Assembly: GCA_963922455.1 (NCBI GenBank)
Contig: CAWUIO010000024.1
Span: 1 to 63,436 of the forward strand
Direction: 5' to 3'
Origin: CAWUIO01 sp963922455
Lineage (GTDB): Bacteria; Bacteroidota; Bacteroidia; Cytophagales; Microscillaceae
Length of the DNA: 63,436 nucleotides
Under the pieces are notes generated by a model that saw nothing but the letters and a program-made list of their open reading frames with translations, was not told the DNA's origin and ran no database searches. This document shows, piece after piece, positions 36,585 to 46,062 of the stretch; the stretch's first letter is position 1; each line of letters starts with the position of its first letter. The translations under genes were made by a program, and so were the position numbers.

Positions 36585-37001
36585 ATGAAGATAAGTTACC
36601 AGAATTTGGAGGACTTACCCGAAGTAGCCAAAAAAATCCTTAAATTTGCCGCCGAATACAAGGTCTGGGCATTGGCAGGGGAGATGGGCGTAGGGAAGAC
36701 TACCCTCATCCAAGCCCTAGGAAAAGAGCTTGGAGTAGAGGATGTAATACAGAGCCCTACCTATGCTTTGGTACACGAATATCAAACAGATCAAGGAGGC
36801 CCCATTTATCACTTTGATTTTTATCGGATAAAGTCTTTGGAAGAAGTGATGGATATGGGGTATGAAGAGTATTTTTACAGTGGACATTATTGTTGGATAG
36901 AATGGGCATCGTATATAGAGGAGTTACTTCCTCCTCATTTTTTGTATATTAGATTGTCTCGGGAAGAAAATAATCGGGTTATTGAGCTTGAAGCCATATG
37001 A
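36585..37001 (+). CDS. tsaE: tRNA threonylcarbamoyladenosine biosynthesis ATPase TsaE
   Basis: 138 residues. The P-loop GEMGVGKTTLIQALG, SPTYALVHEY, the HFDFYRIKSLEE block and EWASYIEELLP are the TsaE signature. It supplies ATPase turnover to the TsaBD complex that makes the t6A37 modification on ANN-decoding tRNAs. The stop TGA overlaps the start of ald (ATGA), so the two are translationally coupled, an arrangement seen in other Bacteroidota. It starts at an ATG 40 nt after the porX terminator. Confidence 0.96.
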   Translation: MKISYQNLEDLPEVAKKILKFAAEYKVWALAGEMGVGKTTLIQALGKELGVEDVIQSPTYALVHEYQTDQGGPIYHFDFYRIKSLEEVMDMGYEEYFYSGHYCWIEWASYIEELLPPHFLYIRLSREENNRVIELEAI

Positions 37002-38236
37002 GTAAGCAATACAAAGAGGAAGAAATAGAAATTGATCCAGTTGCCAAGAAGCAATTGATGCTGTACCCTGTGGAGCAAATGTCCCCGGTACAGGAAAAGT
37101 TTCAAAGCCTTCGTATTGGGGTCCCCAAGGAAAATAGCCCCAATGAAAAACGGGTCGCCCTCCGCCCCGAAGCGGTGGATTTGCTTAGTCAAAGAGGCCA
37201 TACGGTATATATCGAAACCAAAGCTGGCGAAGAATCTAAATTTTCCGACCAAGATTACAGTGAGGTAGGGGCCAAGATTGCTTACTCGAGCAAAGAAGTA
37301 TTTGAGTCGGACATCGTCCTAAAAATTGAGCCCCCAACCGAAGAAGAGCTCTCCTTAATGAAGCCGGGGCGTACCCTCATATCGGCTATCCAAATGGCCA
37401 AACTCCGTCCAGAATATGTTCGGGCCATTCTCAAAAAGAAAATTACCACCCTGGCTTTTGAGTTTATTCAAGACAAGGTTGGGGGCATGCCGGCCGTCCG
37501 TACCATGAGCGAAATCGCCGGTAGCACCGTGATGCTGATTGCGGCCGAGTTTTTGAGTAGTCACCGGGATGGAAAAGGTATCATTTTAGGCGGAGTGACG
37601 GGGGTTCCCCCCACCAAAGTGGTCATTATAGGAGCTGGAACGGTTGGGGAATACGCGGTACGAACCGGTCTAGGCCTAGGAGCCGAAATTAAAGTATTTG
37701 ATCGCCATATTTATAAACTGCGCCGTTTGAAGTATGCTATCGGCCATCAGGTCTATACTTCTTCCTTGGATACACTCCACCTTACCGAGGCTATCAAGCA
37801 AGCCGACGTGATCATCGCGGCGGTCCGGGCCGATAAAGGCCGGAGTCCGATCATTGTGACCGAAGAAATGGTCAAGCAAATGAAGCCCAACTCTGTCATC
37901 ATTGATGTATCAATTGATCAAGGAGGTTGCGTTGAGACATCCGATATTACATCCTTAAAAAACCCTACCTTCACCAAGCATGGGGTGATTCATTATTGCG
38001 TACCTAACATAGCTTCGCGCGTGGCTAGGACCTCGAGCACCGCCCTCAGCAACATATTTGCCCCCTATTTACTGGAGATTGGAGAGTGTGGGGGCATAGA
38101 TGAGATGATTTTTAAAAACAAATGGTTTATGAAAGGCGTATACGCCTACAAGGGCAATCTTACAAATGCAGATATTGCCAAAAAATTCAATTTGCCACAC
38201 AAAGATCTGGATCTTTTATTGGCAGCGCGAATGTAA
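36998..38236 (+). CDS. ald: Alanine dehydrogenase
   Basis: 412 residues. The N-terminal half has RIGVPKE and NEKRVALRPEAV (substrate pocket) and FEFIQDK. The Rossmann region has VVIIGAGTVGEYAVRTGLGLGA for NAD binding. The block IDVSIDQGGCVETS and a CVPNIASRVARTSS segment are characteristic of Ald. It interconverts alanine with pyruvate and ammonia using NAD. A short N-terminal extension (about 30 residues, charged) precedes the usual start. It is coupled to tsaE by a 4-nt overlap. Confidence 0.93.
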   Translation: MSKQYKEEEIEIDPVAKKQLMLYPVEQMSPVQEKFQSLRIGVPKENSPNEKRVALRPEAVDLLSQRGHTVYIETKAGEESKFSDQDYSEVGAKIAYSSKEVFESDIVLKIEPPTEEELSLMKPGRTLISAIQMAKLRPEYVRAILKKKITTLAFEFIQDKVGGMPAVRTMSEIAGSTVMLIAAEFLSSHRDGKGIILGGVTGVPPTKVVIIGAGTVGEYAVRTGLGLGAEIKVFDRHIYKLRRLKYAIGHQVYTSSLDTLHLTEAIKQADVIIAAVRADKGRSPIIVTEEMVKQMKPNSVIIDVSIDQGGCVETSDITSLKNPTFTKHGVIHYCVPNIASRVARTSSTALSNIFAPYLLEIGECGGIDEMIFKNKWFMKGVYAYKGNLTNADIAKKFNLPHKDLDLLLAARM

Positions 38237-38403
38237 AAAAAGCTATCATTCCCATCTTAATCTCACCCATTTCCGGTAATTCATACCGAAAATCAATTTA
38301 ATTATTACCCTAAGTATAAACATGGATATGCTGCCTTCGTAGATGCTGATGAAGCGCACAACCCCTCTTGATCAAAGAGACATTATCTAAAATTTTGAAA
38401 AGA

Positions 38404-39543
38404 ATGAAAACTAGCAAGGTATTATTCTTTTTCGCCTTATTATTCTTGTCAGTGCCAAGAGTATTGACCGCCCAAGATATCAATGATTCTTTGCGGATAT
38501 TTTATGAAGAGCGAAAATACGATCTGGCCATTCAGTTGGTCAAAGATGAAGAGCAACTCAATGAAGAAGGGCTCTTTTATGTAGGCTTATGCTTCTACGC
38601 CAAACAAGAAGACCGAAAAGCCCTTTATTGTTTTGAGCGGGCTATCGAGAAAAAACCTCTCAACCCCGAATACCGCTTTTACAAAGGTTTCACGTATCTC
38701 TACTTAAAAGATTACAGCAAGGCCCTTAAAAGTCTTCGTAGGGCCCGTAACTTTGGGAAAGATGACTACAACTTGTACCTCGGCCTAGGGGATGCGTTTA
38801 TGGGCTTAGAATTGGTAGACAGTGCCTTAAACGAGTATACCGCGGCTACACGCTATGAAGACTGCCCTCCCCGGCCCATTATTGAAGTAGCGCGAATCCA
38901 CCAGGAACAAAAACATCCGGAAAAAGCCCTTAAAACCTATTATCAAGGCAAGGATCGCATGGATAGTACAGCCAGCGAGTATGCCCTCTGCCTCTACAAC
39001 ATCGGTTTGCTCGAGTATTTCTTCAAAAACTATGTGAAGGCCGAAGAAAACCTCAAACTGCTTCTGGAACTCTATCCCAAGGATTATCTCTCTATTTCTA
39101 AGTTAATCAAAGCCTTATATGCCCAAGAGAAGTACGATGAGGTGTATCCCTATCGCAAACAACTCTACAAGGCCTTCAAAAACGGAAAACTTCCCGAAGA
39201 AATGCAAGAGATGTTCTGCTTTGACCAGTTTGAGTGGAATGGCAAGCAAGTCATGGCCTTCGAGAAATACGAAGCCCCCGAAAACCAACTCTATTACAAG
39301 CACCTCTTTTTTGTGACCGAAGAAGACGGAGAGGTTAGCCAAAGTGTCCATACCGAGCACAGCTTTAAGGTCAAGGCCGAAAACAAAATGTATGTATTGG
39401 GCAAAATCAATGGAGATACCCATTATACCTATTGGCAGTACTTGTACGACCAAGCCTTTGAGTACCCCGAGCTTAAAAATTCGGTATTGCAAATTTTAAA
39501 CGAAAAAGCCGAACCTACCAGTTTTTCCAAATTGGAAGAATAA
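38404..39543 (+). CDS. Secreted TPR protein
   Basis: 379 residues from the ATG at 38404; a TTG 36 nt upstream gives a poorer signal. The signal peptide MKTSKVLFFFALLFLSVPRVLTAQ precedes about six TPR-like helical pairs (40-270, e.g. DRKALYCFERAIEKKPLNPEY). A C-terminal beta-rich region (280-370) starts FEWNGKQVMAFEKYEAPENQ. It is likely a periplasmic or outer-membrane-associated scaffold. It is a single gene; element I follows 5 nt after the stop. Confidence 0.78.
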   Translation: MKTSKVLFFFALLFLSVPRVLTAQDINDSLRIFYEERKYDLAIQLVKDEEQLNEEGLFYVGLCFYAKQEDRKALYCFERAIEKKPLNPEYRFYKGFTYLYLKDYSKALKSLRRARNFGKDDYNLYLGLGDAFMGLELVDSALNEYTAATRYEDCPPRPIIEVARIHQEQKHPEKALKTYYQGKDRMDSTASEYALCLYNIGLLEYFFKNYVKAEENLKLLLELYPKDYLSISKLIKALYAQEKYDEVYPYRKQLYKAFKNGKLPEEMQEMFCFDQFEWNGKQVMAFEKYEAPENQLYYKHLFFVTEEDGEVSQSVHTEHSFKVKAENKMYVLGKINGDTHYTYWQYLYDQAFEYPELKNSVLQILNEKAEPTSFSKLEE

Positions 39544-39880
39544 ATTGTGGGGCTTGCCCGCGCAAATACCCAGTGTGCCCAAAGGCAATAGGGTGCTGGC
39601 GCGGGCCGGGCTTTCGCCACTCGCCGGCCTGCGCGCATCCAGCGGCGGGCTCAAACAAAGGCTCTATCCCTAAGCTTAAGAAGAAGCTAGTGTAGAAAAA
39701 TTGAGGCGAGATGGGGAAAAACTTGCTAGGCTGCCTACGCTATACGACCGCAAGTTCTTGGCATTTGTGATGCCTTGATAGACGGCTGTACAAGATGATT
39801 GCCCAGGTAAATTGGGCTTGCAAACACTCAAGCAAAAGCAATCTCTCCTCTCTCTTCTCTAGACAAACTCGGCGCCAAGC
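39544..39880. other. Gene-free stretch with element I and a companion tract
   Basis: 337 nt: element I (39549-39676), AAGAAGAAGCT, then a mixed sequence with CCGCAAGTT and a GCCCA-7-TGGGC hairpin near 39810, and a CTCTCCTCTCTCTTCTCT tract (about 39843-39860). It resembles the tract next to element G. No gene was seen. Confidence 0.55.
39549..39676 (-). repeat. Structured intergenic element, copy I
   Basis: 128 bp, GCCCGCGC/GCGCGGGC stem subfamily, 35-nt centre; CCGGGCTTTCGCCACTCGCCGGCC; ends CCCTAAGCTTAAG. The GGGGC end is 5 nt behind the stop of the secreted TPR gene. Confidence 0.9.
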
Positions 39881-41176
39881 TTAGCCTCCCAAACACGTCT
39901 TCAGTCTATCGGCAAAATGAAACACATCCTGAAATGAATTGTATATCGGTACTGGGGCAGCCCGAATGATATTGGGTTCGCGCCAGTCTACCATTACCCC
40001 AGAGGCAATCAAGCCATCAAATACGGCTTTCCCATTGGGTTCTACGATGATGGAAAGCTGGCAACCGCGCTGCTCGGGGTTTTGTGGGGTGAGAATCCCT
40101 AAGGAAGCAGAAACCTCTTCGTTGACTTGATGGATTAAGTATTCTAAATAGGCAGTGAGTTGGAGACTTTTTAAGCGAAGGTTGTGCATACCCGCCCGGT
40201 CAAATAACTCCAAGGATGCGTGGTGGGTAGCCAGGAGAAGTATAGGGGCATTGCTCAATTGCCAAGCATCGGCATCCGGTTCGGGGACAAAGTCTTTTTC
40301 CATCAAGAACCGGGTAGATTCTTTATAACCCCACCAGCCATTAAAGCGGGGCATGTTGGGATTGTCGTGGTGTTTTTCGTGAATGTAAGCCCCCGAAATA
40401 CCGCCAGGGCCGGAGTTTAGGTATTTGTAGGAGCACCAACAGGCAAAATCTACATCCCAAGCGTGTAAGTGTAGCGGGACATTCCCCACGGCGTGGGCCA
40501 AATCAAAGCCCACATATGCACCTACTTCGTGGGCTGCCTGACTGATGGCGGCTAAATCAAAAAACTGACCACTAGCATAATTGACCCCTCCCAGCATGAC
40601 GAGCGCTAGTTCATCTCCCACGTCTTTGATCTTTTGGACCATATCTTCGGTACGGAGCAAGTACTCACCTTCCCGGGCCTGAAACTCTAAAACCGTTTCT
40701 TGGGGAGCTAAGCCGTGAAAATGAGCTTGAGAGGCTACGGCATATTGATCGGACGGAAAAGCGTGAGCCTCCATCAAGATTTTATTTCTTTTGGCTTGGG
40801 GCTGGTAAAAACTGACCATCAAGAGGTGAACATTGACGGTGAGGGTATTCATGACCGTGATTTCCTCGGGGAGGGCCCCCACGATTCGGGAGAGAGGTTC
40901 GCGCAGCTGACGGTGGTAATTAAGCCAAGGGTTGTCTCCGGCAAAATGGCCTTCAACGGCGAGTTCTTCCCAGCGCTTCATTTGTCCCTCGAGGTAGGTC
41001 CGGGCCGATTTAGGCTGAAGGCCCAGGGAGTTTCCGGTAAAATAGATTTGGTCTTGCCCCTGATGCTGGGGGAAGTAAAATTCCTTACGAAAATCGGCCA
41101 AGAGGTCGGCTTGATCCATTTGCTGGGCAAAGGCCAAGGTGTTTTCAAAAGTGGTGCTTTCCGTTTGCTCGATCAT
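39881..41176 (-). CDS. kynU: Kynureninase
   Basis: 431 residues, a PLP enzyme that splits kynurenine or 3-hydroxykynurenine to anthranilates and alanine. Visible motifs are FYFPQHQGQDQIYFTGNSLGLQP, NTLTVNVHLLMVSFY, the PLP site CWCSYKYLNSGPGG with its Lys, and DLAHAVGN. The length matches bacterial KynU. It starts at an ATG (41176) and is divergent from the YjbR gene. No kynA or kynB is adjacent, so the pathway is scattered or incomplete here. Confidence 0.94.
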   Translation of the reverse strand: MIEQTESTTFENTLAFAQQMDQADLLADFRKEFYFPQHQGQDQIYFTGNSLGLQPKSARTYLEGQMKRWEELAVEGHFAGDNPWLNYHRQLREPLSRIVGALPEEITVMNTLTVNVHLLMVSFYQPQAKRNKILMEAHAFPSDQYAVASQAHFHGLAPQETVLEFQAREGEYLLRTEDMVQKIKDVGDELALVMLGGVNYASGQFFDLAAISQAAHEVGAYVGFDLAHAVGNVPLHLHAWDVDFACWCSYKYLNSGPGGISGAYIHEKHHDNPNMPRFNGWWGYKESTRFLMEKDFVPEPDADAWQLSNAPILLLATHHASLELFDRAGMHNLRLKSLQLTAYLEYLIHQVNEEVSASLGILTPQNPEQRGCQLSIIVEPNGKAVFDGLIASGVMVDWREPNIIRAAPVPIYNSFQDVFHFADRLKTCLGG

Positions 41177-41324
41177 AGGGAATCTACTTTTAGGGATAAT
41201 TTTGTATTAAGGCTAAAAATGCACTTATATGAAGACAAATGCCTTTCATAAAAGTTTTTAAATTTAGCGAAAATCCTAGGGACCTAAAACCCCTGGGGCC
41301 AATCCTAGCCTGAAGCAAATTATT

Positions 41325-41332
41325 TATATTTG
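41325..41332 (+). promoter_or_regulatory. Putative -7 promoter box of the YjbR gene
   Basis: TATATTTG matches TAnnTTTG exactly, 22 nt before the ATG at 41355. No clear -33 TTTG was found. Confidence 0.5.
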
Positions 41333-41354
41333 TAAAACAACAAGCTATTGCAAC

Positions 41355-41735
41355 ATGCATATTGAAGAGTTTAGAGAGTTTTGCCTCGCCAAAACTGCCG
41401 TAAGCGAATCCCTCCCCTTTGATGAAAATACCCTGGTTTTTAAAGTCATGGGAAAGATGTTTGCCCTCACCGACATAGAAGAGTTTGCTAGCATGAACCT
41501 CAAATATGACCCAGAACTTGCTCAAGAACTGAGGGCCAAGTACACTAGCGTACGGCCCGGTTATCATATGAATAAAAAACATTGGAATACCGTAGTGGTC
41601 AACGATGAAATGCCTGATACAGAAATCTATCATTGGATCAATCATTCCTATGACTTGGTGGTGGCCAAATTGCCCAAAAAACTAAGAGAAGAGCATAAAG
41701 CTTTACGAGAAGCTGAAGAAGAGGGGGACGTTTGA
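41355..41735 (+). CDS. MmcQ/YjbR family protein
   Basis: 126 residues, the complete length of the YjbR (CyaY-like fold) family. Blocks include MHIEEFREFCLA, SLPFDENTLVFKVMGKMFALT, KYDPELAQELR and YHMNKKHWNTV. Members are proposed DNA-binding proteins, but no biochemical role is established. It has its own promoter box and is divergent from kynU. Element J follows after 32 nt but in the orientation facing nuoM. Confidence 0.9.
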   Translation: MHIEEFREFCLAKTAVSESLPFDENTLVFKVMGKMFALTDIEEFASMNLKYDPELAQELRAKYTSVRPGYHMNKKHWNTVVVNDEMPDTEIYHWINHSYDLVVAKLPKKLREEHKALREAEEEGDV

Positions 41736-41767
41736 AAAAATAAAGGCAAAGAATTTCAGGATTTTTT

Positions 41768-41897
41768 GGCTTAGGGATAGAGCCTTTGTTTGAGCCCGCC
41801 GCTGGTTTGTGGGCGGGCCGGCGAGTGGCGAAAGCCCGGCCCGCGCCGGCACTCTATATTTTAGGACGCAGGATCTCACTTAGCGCGGGCAAGCCCC
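41768..41897 (+). repeat. Structured intergenic element, copy J
   Basis: 130 bp, GCCCGCGC/GCGCGGGC stem subfamily. It lies between convergent YjbR and nuoM; the GGGGC end is 6 nt from the nuoM stop, and nuoM reads into it. Confidence 0.9.
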
Positions 41898-41903
41898 GTA
41901 TTT

Positions 41904-43580
41904 TTACTTGGCAAATAAGCTCATAAAGGCCTGGACGGTACTGTCCATAGGGCCAAATAGCAGGTTAGGAAAAATACCGGTAAGAAAAGTCAAAAGAGAG
42001 AGGGAAGACAGTAAGAAGATCTCCCGAGGAGTTAAGTCGTTTAGCAGGCCGTCGTTTTTTTCAGCATCCCGCACCCAATAAGGGCCCATAAACATTTTTT
42101 GAAAAGTCCAGAGAAAGTAGGCGGCACTCATCACAATCCCGACGGTAGCCAAGACGGCTATCCAATTAGGTACAAGATCGGAAGCAAAACCGCCCAGTAA
42201 GGTAAAAAACTCCCCAATAAAGCCGGAAAAACCCGGGAGGCCCAATGAGGCAAAAAAGGCGACCATCACAAAAAAGGTATAATACGGCATTTTTTCCCAA
42301 AGGCCCCGGTAATGGGCAATCTGTCGGTCTTGGGTACGCTCATAGAGCACCCCCGCTAGTAAAAAGAGAAAACTTGATAAAATGCCGTGGCTAAACATCT
42401 GGTAGATAGACCCATGGATGCCCTCGGCGGTGAGTGAGGCAAAGCCCACAAGCACAAAACCCATATGAGAAACGGATGAGTAGGCAATCATTTTTTTGAG
42501 ATCGGCCATGGCCAGGGCATTCATAGCCCCATATAAGATGGAAATTGCCCCCAGGAGGGCCAGGATGTAAGAATAACTGGCGGCTTCTTGGGGAAAGATG
42601 CCATACGCCACCCGGATGATGCCATAGCCCCCAATTTTTAAGAGAATCCCGGCTAGGACCACCGATACGGGAGTTGGTGCCTCCACGTGCGCATCGGGCA
42701 GCCAGGTATGTACCGGGACAACGGGAAGTTTGATCAAGAAGCCTATCAGTAGGGCCCAGAAAATGAAGGACCGTAGGGTTTTATTTTGCTCGGTATCGCC
42801 ATCTAAGATACTACCGGGTATTCGATTATGGGGGTCACTCATCCACATCATATTAAAGCTGCGGGTATAGCTGGGGGGAACAATCTCTCCAGACTGTATA
42901 CCCGTTTGGTATTCAAGCAGGCTCAGGGCGCGCTGTTGGCTTTGTGGACTTTCCGCTTGCATTTTTACCGGGTCATAGGTAGACAAGAAAAGGGCAATCA
43001 TGCCCACCAGGATAAAAAGTGAGCCTAATAAGGTGTAAATAAAAAATTTAAGGGAAGCGTATTCTTTGCGAGCTCCCCCCCAAATCCCGATGAGGAAAAA
43101 CATGGGGAGTAGCATAAATTCAAAAAACAGATAGAAGAGGAAGAAATCAAGGGCCACAAAGCAGCCCACAATGCTGGCGCTCAGTACCAAATAGAGTAAA
43201 AAATAGGCTTTGACATATTTTTGGATGGTCCAAGAGGCAATCGCTCCGACAAACAAGACCAATCCGCTAAGCCAGAGCAAGCTAATGCTTAAACCATCTA
43301 CTCCTACAAAATACTCGATAGATAGGCTGCCCAAACTGCCCAAATCTAAACTGATCCAAGGGGTTTTGACGAGCATTTGCAAGCTTTCATGTCCGTAGGG
43401 TAGGGGGCTGCCTTGTGTTTTGAAGGCAAAGTAGGCCCAGGTGGCCAGGATGAGTTCCAAGCTCATAGCCAGAACTGTGAGCCCTTTGAAGACCCATTCG
43501 CTTCGGGCAGGAACGAACAAGAGAATAAGCCCGGCTGCCAAGGGCAAAAAGATCAAGACGGTAAGCAGATAGGGTTCCAT
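41904..43580 (-). CDS. nuoM: NADH-quinone oxidoreductase subunit M (solitary)
   Basis: 558 residues from the ATG at 43580 (MEPYLLTVLIFLP); a longer frame upstream was rejected. It has about fourteen membrane helices of the antiporter-like subunit. Family landmarks are the conserved Glu in FYLFFEFMLLPMF, HTWLPDAHVEAPTPVSVVLAGILLKIGGYG and AYSSVSHMGF, with Lys residues in the proton path. NuoM pumps protons in complex I. Unusually no other nuo gene is adjacent: a permease lies divergent upstream and a repeat downstream. It may be a relocated or extra copy, or serve a different antiporter complex. Confidence 0.9.
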   Translation of the reverse strand: MEPYLLTVLIFLPLAAGLILLFVPARSEWVFKGLTVLAMSLELILATWAYFAFKTQGSPLPYGHESLQMLVKTPWISLDLGSLGSLSIEYFVGVDGLSISLLWLSGLVLFVGAIASWTIQKYVKAYFLLYLVLSASIVGCFVALDFFLFYLFFEFMLLPMFFLIGIWGGARKEYASLKFFIYTLLGSLFILVGMIALFLSTYDPVKMQAESPQSQQRALSLLEYQTGIQSGEIVPPSYTRSFNMMWMSDPHNRIPGSILDGDTEQNKTLRSFIFWALLIGFLIKLPVVPVHTWLPDAHVEAPTPVSVVLAGILLKIGGYGIIRVAYGIFPQEAASYSYILALLGAISILYGAMNALAMADLKKMIAYSSVSHMGFVLVGFASLTAEGIHGSIYQMFSHGILSSFLFLLAGVLYERTQDRQIAHYRGLWEKMPYYTFFVMVAFFASLGLPGFSGFIGEFFTLLGGFASDLVPNWIAVLATVGIVMSAAYFLWTFQKMFMGPYWVRDAEKNDGLLNDLTPREIFLLSSLSLLTFLTGIFPNLLFGPMDSTVQAFMSLFAK

Positions 43581-43797
43581 AGATTTGTGCTTAGTACAGA
43601 ATCTTAAAATTAATGGGCAAAATAGAATTGTCAAACCAAGCGAAGCTTTCCTTTGGGCCAGGGTGGCTAATTGGGGCAGATTTATTGCACGAAAGTTCCA
43701 TTCTTTTGGATTCGAGCCTTATTGTGTCGGCGATACAGAAAAATATAAACAGCCCAAGTGCGTATTTTTTATAAATTGCACCCCAATTTATACGAGC

Positions 43798-45252
43798 ATG
43801 TGGGATAAGATTTTTAAGAAAAAAAATATAGAAGATTTGATGCGGGCGGCCCGGGGCAATCAGGGTTTTTCCCGAACCCTGCACGCGGGTAATTTAATAA
43901 GTTTAGGCCTAGGGGTGATTATTGGAGCCGGTATTTTGGTGATCACCGGTACGGTCGCGGCTCAATACACAGGGCCGGCTATTGTGATATCCCTAATCAT
44001 AGCGGGTTTTGCCTGTGCCTTAACGGGTCTTTGCTATGCCGAATTTGCCTCGATGATCCCAGTATCGGGAAGTGCTTATACCTATGCCTACGCTACGATG
44101 GGCGAGCTGGTAGCCTGGATCTTGGGCTGGAACTTGATTTTGGAGTATTTGATAGGAGCTTCGGCCGTGGCGATAGGTTGGTCAGGCTATTTTGTGAGTT
44201 TTTTGGCGGAGTTGGGCTATCAATTCCCGACCTACTTGGCCCGTCCTCCTATAGATGACCAGGGCAATTGGACGGGAGCATACTTTAATCTCCCGGCCGT
44301 GTTCATTATTGTACTCTTGGCCTATGTCTTGATTATTGGGATTCGGGAGTCGGTTCGCTTTAATCAATGGATTGTCTTAATCAAGCTTACCGTCTTAGTT
44401 ATTTTTATCGGTATTGGGCTGACCTACTTTGAGGAAGCCAATTGGCAACCCTTTATCCCTCCCAATGCGGGTACTTTTGGGGTGTTTGGTTGGAGTGGGG
44501 TTTTACGAGGGGCTGGCTTGATGTATTTTGCGTATATCGGTTTTGATGCCATTTCTACCACGGCCCAGGAAACCCGGAACCCTCAAAAAAATGTTCCAAT
44601 CGGTATTTTGGGGTCTCTTGTGCTGGCTGTTCTCATCTATGCTTTGGTTGCCTTAGCCATGACAGGACTGGTGGATTATCGGAAGCTCAATGTGGCCGAT
44701 CCGCTGGCCCAAGCCCTAGATAATGTCTCCGGATTAGAAAGTGGCACCCTCTGGGGATTGCGTCTTTTTGTAAAATTAGGTAGTTTAGTTGGACTGGGAT
44801 CTGTCATGTTGGTCTTACTATTGGCCCAACCCCGTATTTTTTATGCCATGGGGGTGGATGGTTTGTTGCCCAAAAGTTTTACCCGACTGCATCCCCGGTA
44901 CCGTACGCCCTATGTGACCACTTTGCTGAGTGCGGGCATTGCTGGATTGATCGCGGGAATATCTCCCGTAAAAATATTAACTGAGATGGTCTCTATTGGC
45001 ACTTTATTAGCGTTTATTTGGGTATGTCTGGGTATATTTATACTCCGATATACACAGCCAAACTTGGAACGGCCTTTTCGGGTGCCCTTTGCTCCCTTCG
45101 TTCCTTTGCTTGGAGCCATTTGTTCTATCACGGTGATGGTTACACTTCCAATAAATACCTGGTTGCGTTTACTGACTTGGATGCTGCTGGGCCTAGTGAT
45201 ATACGGTCTATACGGGATCCGGAATAGTACGATCCATCAATCCGAAAAATAG
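43798..45252 (+). CDS. APC-family amino acid permease (cationic amino acid transporter type)
   Basis: 484 residues from the ATG at 43798 (MWDKIFKKKN); an upstream open frame lacks permease-like sequence. It has twelve to fourteen membrane helices. Landmarks are GVIIGAGILVITGTVA, CYAEFASMIPVSGSAYTYAYA, GWNLILEYLIGAS, and FAYIGFDAISTTAQETRNPQKNVP, typical of the CAT branch of the APC superfamily. It imports amino acids at the cytoplasmic membrane. It is followed after 23 nt by RlaP, probably in one transcript. Confidence 0.92.
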   Translation: MWDKIFKKKNIEDLMRAARGNQGFSRTLHAGNLISLGLGVIIGAGILVITGTVAAQYTGPAIVISLIIAGFACALTGLCYAEFASMIPVSGSAYTYAYATMGELVAWILGWNLILEYLIGASAVAIGWSGYFVSFLAELGYQFPTYLARPPIDDQGNWTGAYFNLPAVFIIVLLAYVLIIGIRESVRFNQWIVLIKLTVLVIFIGIGLTYFEEANWQPFIPPNAGTFGVFGWSGVLRGAGLMYFAYIGFDAISTTAQETRNPQKNVPIGILGSLVLAVLIYALVALAMTGLVDYRKLNVADPLAQALDNVSGLESGTLWGLRLFVKLGSLVGLGSVMLVLLLAQPRIFYAMGVDGLLPKSFTRLHPRYRTPYVTTLLSAGIAGLIAGISPVKILTEMVSIGTLLAFIWVCLGIFILRYTQPNLERPFRVPFAPFVPLLGAICSITVMVTLPINTWLRLLTWMLLGLVIYGLYGIRNSTIHQSEK

Positions 45253-45275
45253 TTTTACCGATTACCTCTTTACCT

Positions 45276-46028
45276 ATGAATGAGAAGATCTCGCAAGAGT
45301 TGGAAAAGTTAGAATCTGAACAAGGGATAAAAATCCTCTATGCCTGCGAATCGGGAAGCCGGGCCTGGGGATTTCCTTCTAAGGATAGCGATTATGATGT
45401 ACGCTTTATTTACGCTCAGTCATCACCAAGATACTTATCTATTTATGACCGTAAGGAAGCCATTGATCTTTTCCTAGCCGAAGAGCTGGATTTGATCGGC
45501 TGGGATATTCGCAAAGCCTTGCGTTTATTTCATAAATCCAATGCCTCTTTGTTTGAATGGATGCAGTCTCCCATTGTCTACCGGGAGCATAGTGGGTTCA
45601 TTCAAAAGTTAAGAGAATTGGCTCCGGAATATTTTTCGCCCCGTACCGCCATCCACCATTACTTGGGTATGGCGCGTCATACCTTTTTAGGGCATTTGCA
45701 AGGCAGTTCGGTAAAGATTAAAAAGTATTTTTACACCCTACGCCCTTTGCTTTGTGCCAAATGGATCCTAACCCACAAAACCTATCCTCCTATTGCTTTT
45801 CAGAAACTCCTTGAGATGATGAAAGATGATTCGGAGTTTATGGGGTATATGGATGAGCTCCTGCAGCTTCGGGAAAGCTCCTCGGAGTTACAAGAAATTG
45901 CGCCTATTCCTTACTTTCAAGGCTTTATTGAGGAAGAAATGCTGAAAGACCAAGCCGCCGAAGCCAGTTTCCCTCGTAAATTTCCGGATGCCGAAAAACT
46001 AAACCGCTTATTTCAAGAAGTATTGTAG
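45276..46028 (+). CDS. RlaP-type nucleotidyltransferase (PF10127)
   Basis: 250 residues. The polymerase-beta-like active site is GSRAWG (27-32) with DSDYDV (37-42), giving the G-S and D-x-D metal residues. The FLAEELDLIGWDIRKALRLFHKSNASLFEWMQSP block is typical of the RlaP family, named for predicted RNA repair. Its real substrate is unknown. It lies between the permease and a membrane protein (34 nt ahead), co-directional. Confidence 0.85.
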   Translation: MNEKISQELEKLESEQGIKILYACESGSRAWGFPSKDSDYDVRFIYAQSSPRYLSIYDRKEAIDLFLAEELDLIGWDIRKALRLFHKSNASLFEWMQSPIVYREHSGFIQKLRELAPEYFSPRTAIHHYLGMARHTFLGHLQGSSVKIKKYFYTLRPLLCAKWILTHKTYPPIAFQKLLEMMKDDSEFMGYMDELLQLRESSSELQEIAPIPYFQGFIEEEMLKDQAAEASFPRKFPDAEKLNRLFQEVL

Positions 46029-46062
46029 GGTAGCCATTTTTTATTTTTAATCCAGGCTAGCG

